From Bacteroidaceae bacterium (lineage in GTDB: Bacteria; Bacteroidota; Bacteroidia; Bacteroidales; Bacteroidaceae): a DNA stretch of 64,000 bases. Shown piece after piece: positions 1 through 6,733 of this stretch; positions within the stretch are counted from its first letter, which is position 1, and each line of letters opens with the position of its first letter. The notes below the pieces were generated by a model. That model was not told the DNA's origin and searched no databases. It worked only from the letters and a program-made list of their open reading frames with translations. Location: the NCBI GenBank assembly GCA_017445925.1, contig JAFSRW010000058.1:38863-102862 (forward strand). The letters run 5' to 3'. The translations under genes were made by a program, and so were the position numbers.

Positions 1-783
1 ATTGGAAGCCTTACACTTGTGAGACTCGTCAATGATAACCGTCTTGAATAGGTTAATACGCTCGTCGAAGATGATATTACGCAATGACATCTTCGCTGCT
101 GGCTTGACCCGCTTCACAAAAAATTTCTTCAAGGACTCATAATTAGTAATGAACACGTTGCAGCAATTCTCGCCATCCTGACGCTTTAATGTAATGTAGT
201 GATGCCATGTATCTCGGTTCCTGTCGTCAAGGATGATGGCATCCATTCCGCTGAACTTCTTGAACTCCCGCTTCCAGTTTACTTTCAGGGATGCGGGACA
301 GATTACCAGACAGGGGAAAGACTCTCCGAATACGGCGCGTTCCCTGTGGGCCTTTACTACCGCACAAATGGCCTGTAGGGTCTTTCCAAGTCCAGGCTGG
401 TCTCCGAAGATACACCTCTTATGGTTCAGAGCGTATGCCACACCTTCCAACTGGTAGTTATAGGGTTTCAGCAGCATATAGTGCTCACCTGCAAGGGGTG
501 TAAGTTCTGGTATCTCGAAAGTAATCTCCTCTTTGATTTCACGTTCTATTATCTTCTCGCAGTAGCGGTTCTGCACCGCCCACTGAGCAAAGACATGAAC
601 ATACCAGTCTGCCGGTTTGCCAGGAGGATAAAGAGGTGAATCCTTAACAATAAGCCACGCCTTGTCTGCTCCATCGTAGCGTGGCTTACTTGGTACTCTC
701 TTTATTACTTCAATGAGTTTCGCATTGTACTCGAACTGAATCTTGTACTTGCTCGGCATTGATGTAATATAGATAGGCTTCAT
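1..783 (-). CDS. SNF2-family DNA helicase, N-terminal part (cut by window edge)
   Basis: Reading leftward from an ATG at 781-783, an open frame of 261 residues runs off the left end of the window. It contains a Walker A motif (GDQPGLGKT) after a Q-motif-like stretch (LKPYNYQLEGV), a motif Ia-like VICPASLK, and a Walker B/DESH box (IIDESHKCK). This order is that of SNF2/superfamily 2 ATPases, often annotated as DEAD/DEAH helicases in phages. It would act on DNA in phage replication or recombination. The upstream gene stops three bases before this ATG, so it belongs to the leftward early operon. The C-terminal helicase lobe lies outside the window, so completeness cannot be judged. Confidence 0.85.
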   Translation of the reverse strand, partial: MKPIYITSMPSKYKIQFEYNAKLIEVIKRVPSKPRYDGADKAWLIVKDSPLYPPGKPADWYVHVFAQWAVQNRYCEKIIEREIKEEITFEIPELTPLAGEHYMLLKPYNYQLEGVAYALNHKRCIFGDQPGLGKTLQAICAVVKAHRERAVFGESFPCLVICPASLKVNWKREFKKFSGMDAIILDDRNRDTWHHYITLKRQDGENCCNVFITNYESLKKFFVKRVKPAAKMSLRNIIFDERINLFKTVIIDESHKCKASN

Positions 784-786
784 CTC

Positions 787-1344
787 TTATGATGCTTCTG
801 CAAGTGGTTCGGATTCTCCTGCCTCACCTTCATTGCCGAAGGGGTTCTCTGTCCCTTCAAAGTCGAGGGTTGTCTGTACGGCAGAATACTTATGGTCAAC
901 GACATACATCTTTGCCTCTTCAATGACAGCATCCACAGCCTCGTTCAACTCGGACAGGCGCTCATAGCTCTCTGCTTCCTCGTCAAGGGTAATGGGAGGC
1001 GTGTTGAGACACAGAACCTTGTTAGTAACAACAAGCGTTCTCCTTCCAGTCAGGACACACGACACGAAAGAATCAGCACCACTAATTGTAACGCCGGTTA
1101 CATCCATACGTCTTACGAGATCTGCGTTTTCCTCTGACTCTGGGTTGTTCCAGTCAAACTTGTCTGCCTCTTTCTGCTCAGTGAGGTCGCAGAGGAACGG
1201 AACAAGACGCTTCATCGCGTCCTTCAAATCTGAATGTACAGGGTTGGCACCCTTCAACGTAACTTCGTTGCCTTCACAATCTGTATAGGCAACATCAAGG
1301 TTACCGTTCTTGGCAATCTTGACCTTTTTGATAATTAAATCCAT
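787..1344 (-). CDS. conserved hypothetical phage protein
   Basis: A 185-residue acidic soluble protein in the leftward early operon. I chose the ATG at 1342-1344 (start MDLIIKKVKIAK) instead of the longer frame opening at 1392, because the extra N-terminus is poor in coding character and lies in an A/T run. No motif or membrane segment is recognisable; the C-terminus is rich in Glu and Ala. It sits between the SNF2 helicase (3 bp away) and a small membrane protein, so a role in phage DNA metabolism is possible, but this is context only. Confidence 0.7.
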   Translation of the reverse strand: MDLIIKKVKIAKNGNLDVAYTDCEGNEVTLKGANPVHSDLKDAMKRLVPFLCDLTEQKEADKFDWNNPESEENADLVRRMDVTGVTISGADSFVSCVLTGRRTLVVTNKVLCLNTPPITLDEEAESYERLSELNEAVDAVIEEAKMYVVDHKYSAVQTTLDFEGTENPFGNEGEAGESEPLAEAS

Positions 1345-1407
1345 ATCTGTTTTTTTTAAATTAAAAAAGAGTTCGCATAAGGAACTCTTCACTGTTAATA
1401 ATATGTT

Positions 1408-1608
1408 TTACAAGAAACAACATGTTGACATACTTATAAAAACAAGACCGACAAGGTATATCTCTATAATTATAACGAGAATACCAGAAGATAACAAAAG
1501 CCAGTCTGGAATCTTCTTCTTTAGCGTTAAAAAGCGAATCCACATATATAAAATTATCGCTAAAATAAATGTCGTAACAAGAGGGTGCTGTAAAAGGTAA
1601 TCTGTCAT
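1408..1608 (-). CDS. small two-TM membrane protein
   Basis: A 66-residue protein starting at the ATG at 1606-1608, 8 bp after the stop of the NinB-like gene. It has two hydrophobic segments (about residues 10-25 and 38-58) separated by a basic turn (RFLTLKKK), so a hairpin inner-membrane protein is likely. No family recognised. Position in the early operon and tight spacing support it as a gene rather than a chance frame. Confidence 0.5.
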   Translation of the reverse strand: MTDYLLQHPLVTTFILAIILYMWIRFLTLKKKIPDWLLLSSGILVIIIEIYLVGLVFISMSTCCFL

Positions 1609-1615
1609 GTTAGTA

Positions 1616-2035
1616 TTATTTGTTTCGGTACTCCTTTATGAAATCTTCGTAGAACCTATCGGCAGGAAGCGGAAGCTGAATGCCTAACTCAGTAGCCGCA
1701 TCAGCTTTTATGAGTTCCAGGAACTTTGTCATTTGCACGGTATTGAGGCTTGACGAAGACCCTTTAACCATCAACTCCCTGCCTCCTATTATCACAGGCC
1801 TTGCAAGGAACATCGAACAGTAGTAGTCGTATATGTCCTGCTTTGGCTGTCCCGTCTCCTGACTTATACACTCCATCCACATCCACATGAGCGAGTTCTG
1901 TGCTACAGTCCTTGGCTCAGTCTTCCGTGTAATGGTAAGGTCGTATGTTCCGTTCGTCAGTTTGGAGCAGAGATATTCCAACGATTTTTCCATACTGACC
2001 TTACCATCCTTTTTGATAAGTTGCGTGGTTACCAT
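1616..2035 (-). CDS. ninB: NinB-like recombination protein
   Basis: A 139-residue protein resembling the lambda NinB (Orf) family, single-strand DNA-binding recombination mediators that help load annealing proteins. Seen: the early TVAQNSLMWMWMECIS stretch, which corresponds to the QNRKLWACLGD region of NinB, and a C-terminal block with a Ser-rich turn followed by FLELIKADAATELGI, matching the FAELLELIQAFGTERGV region. It lies directly downstream of ssb with a 1 bp gap, in a module with exonuclease and ERF genes, which fits phage recombination. The assignment rests on motif resemblance only. Confidence 0.75.
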   Translation of the reverse strand: MVTTQLIKKDGKVSMEKSLEYLCSKLTNGTYDLTITRKTEPRTVAQNSLMWMWMECISQETGQPKQDIYDYYCSMFLARPVIIGGRELMVKGSSSSLNTVQMTKFLELIKADAATELGIQLPLPADRFYEDFIKEYRNK

Positions 2036-2036
2036 A

Positions 2037-2540
2037 TTACCAAGGTTTTTCCACAGGTACAGCCTGAGACGTTTGTCCGAATACCCCTACTGGCTGTGCA
2101 GGTTGTGGAGCAGGTACGTACGGTGGTTGTTGTACATAAGATGGAGCAGGTTGTGGCGCAGGCTGTGCAGGAACAAATCCCTGCTGAGGCTGTGCCTGAG
2201 ACTGAGACTTTGGCGTCAGCAGTTCAAGCACCTCGCACCGTACTTCGGTGTAACGCCTTGCTTGTCCGTTCTGGTCCTGATACTCTCCAGTGTATGTTAC
2301 ACCTTCGATGTACACCTTATCACCCTTATGGAGATATTGCTCGGCTACCTCGGCCTTCTTTGCACGGCAGAGGATATTGAACCATTCCGTATGATCGGGG
2401 ATTGTCGTTCTGTTCTGCATAGTGTAACCTTTCTCGGTGACGGCAACAGTGAACCTGCACGCCTTAGAGCCGTCTTGGTATGTGCGAACATCAGGGTCTT
2501 TCCCTAAGTTGCCAATGATAATCTGCTTATTAACGCTCAT
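2037..2540 (-). CDS. ssb: single-stranded DNA-binding protein (phage type)
   Basis: A 167-residue SSB. Residues 1-110 form an OB fold with the usual opening (NKQIIIGNLGKDPDVR) and the central WFNILCRAKKAEVAEQYLHKG segment. The remaining tail is rich in Pro, Gln and Ala. The extreme C-terminus reads VPVEKPW and lacks the acidic DDDxPF tip through which host SSB recruits partner proteins. It protects single-stranded DNA during phage replication and recombination. It is flanked 2 bp upstream by the exonuclease and 1 bp downstream by ninB. Confidence 0.9.
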   Translation of the reverse strand: MSVNKQIIIGNLGKDPDVRTYQDGSKACRFTVAVTEKGYTMQNRTTIPDHTEWFNILCRAKKAEVAEQYLHKGDKVYIEGVTYTGEYQDQNGQARRYTEVRCEVLELLTPKSQSQAQPQQGFVPAQPAPQPAPSYVQQPPYVPAPQPAQPVGVFGQTSQAVPVEKPW

Positions 2541-2542
2541 GT

Positions 2543-3550
2543 TTATAAAAGTTTAAGTGTAAATGCTCCTCGCCTTACAGACTGCTTGATATATTGCTTA
2601 TACAGATCTGCGTGGTCTTCCTTGAATCTCTTTGTGTCGAAGGTGTTTGTAACACTGTCATTTGCTATGGTGGCCCTAAACTTTGCGCACTCCCAACTCT
2701 TGATTCCGTGCTCAATCATGGCATTCTTTAACTGGGCTTTCAATGTATCCAGCCTCTCATTTGCTGCCTTTTCCTCTTCAAGGATGGCAGCAATGACATT
2801 GATAACCTGCTGCGGAACAAGTTCATCTTGCTGAATTGCGACGGAAGTAACCTTTGCCGAAAATCTGTCCTTATCAACAACATTGTAAACAAAGCCATGA
2901 TTCGTAAGTTCATATTCGGTATTAAGCAGTTCCTTGATAAGGCTGTCATCCTTACGCTCGATTACCCATTGCTTGCACTGGCTGTCGCGGAACCAGTTGC
3001 CAAGCAGACCCTCAACCTTCAGTCCAGGATTCTGCAACTCGAACAGGAAGGCATAACAACTGAGCTGCCATGACAAGTATTCAATGAGTGCTTCCTCACC
3101 GCCAGGGTATAGGTCGAGGTTGTTTGTCTTTGTGTCAACCAGATAGATGCCTCCAGTCTTGATTTTCATCCAGACGTTATCAATGTTACTTGCGTACATG
3201 AGATTGTCGCTGACGGTGTACTCATTATCCACAGGCTCGTAACCTTCACGAAGCATGATGTAGTTTTCCAACTGGGCCGACACGTCAAGGTGGCCGTTCA
3301 GAGGCAAGTCATATTCGGTTATCTTCTCGCCTGTCTTGTCGTACTTCTCGATGGAGTTATGTACAGCCGTTCCCTTCTCTCCAGCCTTTGGAATGAGAAA
3401 GTCCTTCACATAATCGCTTGCTTCGGCATACACACCAAGGCCTGTAGCGGCCTTGATGAGCGTTGTTATGCCGGAGAGCTGAACACCTTGCAGGAAATAC
3501 CCGTGAGGGTTCTCGCTGAACTCTACCTTACTTTTTACTAACTGTATCAT
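2543..3550 (-). CDS. PD-(D/E)XK exonuclease (RecB/YqaJ-like)
   Basis: A 335-residue nuclease. Motifs in order: GEKGTAVHNSIEKYD (family motif I with His), a substrate-side Asp in SNIDNVW, then LVDTKTNN (the D-x-K catalytic core) and SWQLSCYAFLFE (the QxxxY motif). This pattern is typical of RecB-like phage exonucleases that resect double-strand ends for single-strand annealing. Its ATG overlaps the stop of the ERF gene by 4 bp (3547-3550), indicating translational coupling with its annealing partner. The remaining C-terminal 100 residues look helical and are probably structural. Confidence 0.85.
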   Translation of the reverse strand: MIQLVKSKVEFSENPHGYFLQGVQLSGITTLIKAATGLGVYAEASDYVKDFLIPKAGEKGTAVHNSIEKYDKTGEKITEYDLPLNGHLDVSAQLENYIMLREGYEPVDNEYTVSDNLMYASNIDNVWMKIKTGGIYLVDTKTNNLDLYPGGEEALIEYLSWQLSCYAFLFELQNPGLKVEGLLGNWFRDSQCKQWVIERKDDSLIKELLNTEYELTNHGFVYNVVDKDRFSAKVTSVAIQQDELVPQQVINVIAAILEEEKAANERLDTLKAQLKNAMIEHGIKSWECAKFRATIANDSVTNTFDTKRFKEDHADLYKQYIKQSVRRGAFTLKLL

Positions 3551-4353
3551 GCTGCAATGGTGTTACGTTTCTGAACAATGGCGTTTCCAAAAGGAGTGTT
3601 AGCTTGAATTGTTGCAGGCCAGATATCCGTCCAACGCTGAATGAGAATCTCAATATCGTCGTTGTTCTTGCACTGTTCCAACTCTGCAATGCCGAGGCTT
3701 GAAGCCCTCTGGAAACAAGTGTTTCTGAGTTGCTCATTATCATTCAAGTTCGGATGCTCATGTATCATGTTCAGCCAGTAGGCCATCAGTTCATCGATGC
3801 TCTGCTTGGCGTTTATTTCGGACATGAAACCCTTCAACTGCGCACCCGTTACACCTGCCTTTGAGCCTCCTGCGGCTTGTTGGCCTGTATCGGCACCATG
3901 TTTCCCGTTGTTGTACTCAACCTGATTGCCACAAGCAGCATTGGCACCGTCATCTTCATCGGCAACAATACCAAGGATGGCACAATAAGCGTATCGCTTC
4001 AGGTAGGTTATCATACTGCCTATACTCTGAAATTCAGTAGAGAACAATGTCTGCTGATTGAGCGGCATCTGTGAATTGATGAACTCGCCAGACGTGTGAG
4101 AGAGTGTAGTAACGAGAACCTGTCCCTGTATGGTCTGAATGACTGCAAGACCGTTCTTTTGCAACTCAGGGGCAGCGGCACTGATACACGCGCCGAGATC
4201 TGCGTACTGGAACGTGTACGAACCTCCATCTTTGGTCCGAACCTTCACGGACTTGTTCAACTTAGGTTGCTTTACGCTACCTTGGAACTTTGACAGTGCT
4301 TCGGTCAGGCTGCCGATTGTAGCACTCTGCATTGGAATCATTTTTTCTTCCAT
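3547..4353 (-). CDS. ERF-family single-strand annealing protein
   Basis: A 268-residue ERF superfamily protein. The diagnostic N-terminal domain (residues 10-145) includes YADLGACISAAAPELQKNG, TTLSHTSGE and SIGSMITYLKRYAYCAILGI, then an acidic VADEDDG. ERF proteins anneal complementary single strands during phage recombination and genome circularisation. The coupled exonuclease and nearby SSB and NinB complete a classical phage recombination module. The C-terminal part (residues 170-268) is variable in this family. A weak promoter-like TAACTTTA lies upstream at 4409-4416 on the same strand. Confidence 0.88.
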   Translation of the reverse strand: MEEKMIPMQSATIGSLTEALSKFQGSVKQPKLNKSVKVRTKDGGSYTFQYADLGACISAAAPELQKNGLAVIQTIQGQVLVTTLSHTSGEFINSQMPLNQQTLFSTEFQSIGSMITYLKRYAYCAILGIVADEDDGANAACGNQVEYNNGKHGADTGQQAAGGSKAGVTGAQLKGFMSEINAKQSIDELMAYWLNMIHEHPNLNDNEQLRNTCFQRASSLGIAELEQCKNNDDIEILIQRWTDIWPATIQANTPFGNAIVQKRNTIAA

Positions 4354-4490
4354 TTTGATTAAGTTTAATTGGTTTGACTTATGAGTTATTTAATCTCGTT
4401 TACATCAGTAAAGTTAGTCATAAAAGACAAGATAGAAAAACGAAGACTTCACCATTTTTACACCTTAACTTTTACTGACATTTTCTTCTT

Positions 4491-4524
4491 AAAAAACCTG
4501 CACCACCTCCAAAGATGGCGCAGG
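4491..4524 (-). terminator. intrinsic terminator after leftward small-gene block
   Basis: On the minus strand a GC-rich stem (CCTGCGCCA pairing with TGGTGCAGG) closes a short loop and is followed by six T residues. It lies downstream of the membrane-protein gene at 4740-4988 and upstream of the ERF gene, so it separates the two halves of the early region. Confidence 0.6.
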
Positions 4525-4625
4525 ACAAAGTTTTATTGCCAATATAAGATTGATTGATGTCAGACAATAAAACATCATCGGCTATTCATCACGAACTGCC
4601 AATGTCACGGTTTGAAAAATGTTGA

Positions 4626-4701
4626 GAGTGCCGGGGAGTCGAACCCCGTAAGTGAGGAACCGCAACCACAGAAAGAACCTCACCTATTTTCCATTGCACC
4701 C
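4626..4701 (-). ncRNA. tRNA-like structure with canonical T-arm
   Basis: On the minus strand this 76-nt segment can pair its ends as an acceptor-like stem (GGGTGC with GCACTC, one G-U). It then forms an internal hairpin (GTGAGG with CCTCAC, 20-nt loop) and a perfect 5-bp T-arm with a consensus T-loop (CGGGG-TTCGACT-CCCCG). No normal D-arm or 7-nt anticodon loop can be drawn and no CCA is encoded, so it is not an ordinary tRNA. It may be a decayed phage tRNA or a T-loop RNA element. It lies between the small membrane-protein gene and the terminator at 4491. Confidence 0.4.
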
Positions 4702-4739
4702 GTATGGGGGAAGCGGCAACCTCCCCCGTTGAGAAAAAA

Positions 4740-4988
4740 TCAATCGAGGTCTGGCATCCTATCCTCACGGACCAGATTGTCAACCGTATTCCTCATCCAG
4801 TCTGGTACCAACCAACGGTGGAACTTCAACAGGAACAAGGAATATAATATACCGATAAGATTCACAAGGTATGGACCATTGTCAATACCGATGAAACTCA
4901 ACAGTGAATAGCCTCCCTCGCAGAATGTCAAAAGGCAAGGCATAAAGAGTATAGACATCCATACGATCGAAATAATAATCTTCTTCAT
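4740..4988 (-). CDS. small membrane protein, unknown
   Basis: An 82-residue protein with a Lys-rich start and two hydrophobic segments (about residues 4-22 and 36-58), followed by a charged C-terminus (VREDRMPDLD). Topology suggests an inner-membrane hairpin. No family recognised. It lies 12 bp after the gene at 5001-5228 and is the last gene before the tRNA-like element, so it is probably co-transcribed with the small unknown genes upstream. Confidence 0.55.
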   Translation of the reverse strand: MKKIIISIVWMSILFMPCLLTFCEGGYSLLSFIGIDNGPYLVNLIGILYSLFLLKFHRWLVPDWMRNTVDNLVREDRMPDLD

Positions 4989-5000
4989 AGCTGCTCCAAA

Positions 5001-5228
5001 TTAAAAGTCAATAGATTCTACCTCCTTAGTCTTGGGGTTCTTGATGCGTAGTGTGATTTCGTGGCGGCTGATATATTCCTCTGTCAGGGTCTCACGCACG
5101 TTCTCACGTAATTGCTTCAATACCTTGTTCCGAGTAGTGTCGGCAGCACCCATAAGCCTGTTAGGATGGGTGAACAGGTTGCCGTCAACGTAAACGGAAC
5201 CTGTGAATCGTTGTGCTAATGTATTCAT
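5001..5228 (-). CDS. hypothetical phage protein
   Basis: A 75-residue soluble protein in the leftward early operon. Residues 27-55 are rich in Arg, Lys, Glu and Leu (TTRNKVLKQLRENVRETL) and predicted helical; the end is a short charged strand-like region. No family recognised. It lies 29 bp downstream of the gene at 5258 and 12 bp upstream of the membrane-protein gene, consistent with one transcript. Confidence 0.5.
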   Translation of the reverse strand: MNTLAQRFTGSVYVDGNLFTHPNRLMGAADTTRNKVLKQLRENVRETLTEEYISRHEITLRIKNPKTKEVESIDF

Positions 5229-5257
5229 GTTTTATATATTGTTGGTTTGACTTGTGT

Positions 5258-5503
5258 TTAACGACGGTTCTTGCAGTGCAGCAACACCTGAGGTGCACAC
5301 ACGAACCATTTGCCGTTTTGTTTGATACATGGCTTTTCTGCCTGGACTTTTTCTTCTGCAATGAGCCTCTCCAGTTTGAGCGGACCTCCTACTATGTGCG
5401 CGGCAAGTTCCTTGCTGAAGGTCTCATTCTCAAAAGCAAGCAGGATATTCTGAAGCATAGCCGATTGTGTGGTAAGCGGAACGTTATCTAAACTGACTCT
5501 CAT
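5258..5503 (-). CDS. hypothetical small phage protein, possibly MerR-like fold
   Basis: An 81-residue protein. I chose the ATG at 5501-5503 because it overlaps the stop of the upstream gene as ATGA, indicating translational coupling; a longer start at 5524 is possible. The C-terminal half (GGPLKLERLIAEEKVQAEK followed by QNGKWFVCAPQVLLHC) has the helix plus wing pattern of small excisionase or MerR-like DNA-binding proteins. That comparison is a weak inference from pattern only. Confidence 0.55.
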   Translation of the reverse strand: MRVSLDNVPLTTQSAMLQNILLAFENETFSKELAAHIVGGPLKLERLIAEEKVQAEKPCIKQNGKWFVCAPQVLLHCKNRR

Positions 5504-5703
5504 AGCATAAACTCCTTTCTCCAATAATCCATATTCCTTTTTCGTATGATGGAGACAAGTAACCTGAGCAGCATTCGCTTACTCACAGCATCCTGTGTCC
5601 ATATCTGCCAGTCAGATTTCTTAATTTGCTCGGGCGTGGGCTCGAACACGTAGCCGATACCTCCCTTGTGTATCTGGCTTTTCAATTTCTTGTAATTTAT
5701 CAT
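5500..5703 (-). CDS. hypothetical small phage protein
   Basis: A 67-residue basic protein starting at the ATG at 5701-5703 (MINYKKLKSQIHKGG). The N-terminus (GGIGYVFEPTPEQIKKSDW) looks like a compact fold; the C-terminus is Arg-rich. The start is preferred over the upstream one at 5751 because the extra residues are non-conserved looking. It is coupled to the next gene by a 4-bp ATGA overlap. Function unknown. Confidence 0.55.
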   Translation of the reverse strand: MINYKKLKSQIHKGGIGYVFEPTPEQIKKSDWQIWTQDAVSKRMLLRLLVSIIRKRNMDYWRKEFML

Positions 5704-5881
5704 AGGCTTTAAAATTAGGGGTAGCGCCCAGGTGTGTTCCGATGTGTACACTTACGCTTCCGCTGAAGCACTGGGCAAGGTCTGGGGAATGTGGAACCCC
5801 GTCCTTATATTTTAATAATGTTATATACTCTGCTGCTCCCTGTCGGGCAGCTCGACGTTTCTCTTTACGACCATCGTCCAT
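5621..5881 (-). CDS. doubtful small ORF upstream of early operon
   Basis: An 86-residue open frame beginning MDDGRKEKRRAARQG. It overlaps the better-supported gene at 5500-5703 by 83 bp and ends in an Arg-rich, low-quality tail. It also covers a hairpin with GGGG and CCCC arms at 5783-5799. It could be a true first gene of the early operon or chance coding over a structured leader; I cannot decide between them. Confidence 0.25.
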   Translation of the reverse strand: MDDGRKEKRRAARQGAAEYITLLKYKDGVPHSPDLAQCFSGSVSVHIGTHLGATPNFKAYDKLQEIEKPDTQGRYRLRVRAHARAN

Positions 5882-6050
5882 CTTCGACTTCCACGGCCGC
5901 TACTCCGGGGAACATTCAGCCCCGTTTCCCCTCCGCCCCTATCTACCGTTAACGGACATTGCCCGTGTTTATGTAGCCTTGGCGTCCAATGGGGGAACTC
6001 TATTCTATATTGATTTATGGAAGTCTGTCAAAGAACTCTTCTTCATTAGC

Positions 6051-6096
6051 GGTCATGCCAGGATTCGAACCTGTTACGCCCCTCTTGGCGCAGACC
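6051..6096 (-). ncRNA. T-arm-like mini structure in early leader
   Basis: On the minus strand GGTC pairs with GACC at the ends, CGCC pairs with GGCG (6-nt loop) in the middle, and CAGG-TTCGAAT-CCTG forms a T-arm with the universal T-loop sequence. At 46 nt it is too short for a tRNA. It could be a relic of a tRNA 3' half or a T-loop RNA motif in the early transcript. Confidence 0.3.
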
Positions 6097-6161
6097 AAAC
6101 AACACAAATCAGTACTCAACTGAACATATCATGTCGAGAACGAGAGTTTTTGAAAGATTTC

Positions 6162-6193
6162 TTTGGAAAAATGCCGAAAATGTCATAACTTTG
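6162..6193 (+). promoter_or_regulatory. rightward promoter toward repressor
   Basis: TTTG at 6162-6165, 20 bp, then TAACTTTG at 6186-6193, an exact fit to the Bacteroidetes -33/-7 consensus. A transcript from here would cross the operator and reach the repressor start at 6341. A weaker alternative (TATTTGTG near 6311) lies just before the gene. Confidence 0.55.
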
Positions 6194-6218
6194 TCCTCGA
6201 TTGATTGATTTGATGTCG

Positions 6219-6250
6219 CAAAGTTATCGCATTTGAGAATAATTTCCAAA
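6219..6250 (-). promoter_or_regulatory. leftward early promoter
   Basis: On the minus strand TTTG (6250-6247), 20 bp, then TAACTTTG (6226-6219), an exact consensus match. It points into the early operon and its -33 element lies inside the operator palindrome, so repressor binding should block it. Confidence 0.6.
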
Positions 6251-6272
6251 TAAAATCGGAAATATTTTCTCA
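6234..6272. promoter_or_regulatory. operator palindrome of the phage switch
   Basis: Two facing half-sites, each TGAGAA then a few bases then TTTCC, form an imperfect 39-bp palindrome overlapping the -33 region of the leftward promoter. This is the expected place and symmetry for binding by the HTH protein encoded at 6341. Confidence 0.5.
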
Positions 6273-6340
6273 TTCCCGACAAGATTTTTGAAAAAGTCTG
6301 TCCGTTTTGCGTATTTGTGATTGTAAAAATGGTTTGAAAA

Positions 6341-6733
6341 ATGGGAAAAGACCTTAAAAAAGATGTCCTCGGACGAATCATTGAGTTTAAGGAGTACACA
6401 GGCAAGTCCTTAAACGCTTTTTGTGCCAGTATCGGGATCGCGCACACAACAGTTTTCGGTCAGGTTAATGGTGACAGAGCACTTTCACTTGACACAGTTC
6501 TAAAAACAGTTGCTGCATACGATGAGCTGTCATCAGACTGGCTTCTTCGTGGACGTGGCGAGATGATTGTTGCAAATGAGAATGTCTCAAATGCGAACAA
6601 ATATGAAGAACGCATAGAGGGATTACTTGAGACAATCCAGATTCTCAGTGAGACAATCAGAGTGAAAAGCCGTACTATCGACGCTCTTCAGGAAGAAATA
6701 TCTCAACTCAAAAACGGCATCAAAGAAGCATGA
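6341..6733 (+). CDS. XRE-type phage repressor-like regulator with coiled coil
   Basis: A 130-residue protein. Residues 10-65 form a helix-turn-helix domain (SLNAFCASIGIAHTTVFGQV as helices 2-3). Residues 60-75 (LSSDWLLRGRGEMI) match the segment following the HTH in Bacteroidales phage repressors. Residues 85-130 are a coiled coil (EERIEGLLETIQILSETIR and on) likely used for dimerisation. It is divergent from the early operon, as expected for a lysogeny repressor. No LexA-type protease domain is present. Its stop overlaps the lipoprotein start (ATGA). Confidence 0.8.
   Translation: MGKDLKKDVLGRIIEFKEYTGKSLNAFCASIGIAHTTVFGQVNGDRALSLDTVLKTVAAYDELSSDWLLRGRGEMIVANENVSNANKYEERIEGLLETIQILSETIRVKSRTIDALQEEISQLKNGIKEA

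Larger units (their letters stand above)
4354..4739. other. non-coding stretch in the early region
   Basis: No gene is supported here. It holds the tRNA-like structure (4626-4701), a further strong hairpin at about 4706-4733 (GGGGGAGG pairing with CTTCCCCC), the terminator (4491-4524) and the likely ERF-operon promoter region (about 4405-4440). A copy of GTTTGAAAAATG sits at 4611-4622 and recurs at 6332 and 7333. Confidence 0.6.
5882..6340. other. phage control region and structured early leader
   Basis: No convincing gene. From right to left it holds the operator palindrome (6234-6272), two facing promoters (6162-6193 rightward, 6219-6250 leftward), a T-arm-like mini structure (6051-6096), and a hairpin with GGGG and CCCC arms (5907-5923). 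A leftward RNA starting near 6212 would have a leader of roughly 330-510 nt before the first good start codon. Confidence 0.6.

Noticed and set aside
4626-4701. Ordinary tRNA gene
   Set aside because: Only the T-arm is canonical; no D-arm, 7-nt anticodon loop or CCA can be drawn, so it was listed only as tRNA-like.
6015-6056. 13-residue leader peptide (MTANEEEFFDRLP) in the phage early leader
   Set aside because: Too short to support from sequence alone; no attenuator or codon bias evidence.
5742-6188. Open frame of 148 codons on the plus strand in the phage control region
   Set aside because: It runs against the leftward leader, covers the hairpins and T-arm-like structure and ends in the promoter region; composition is not protein-like.
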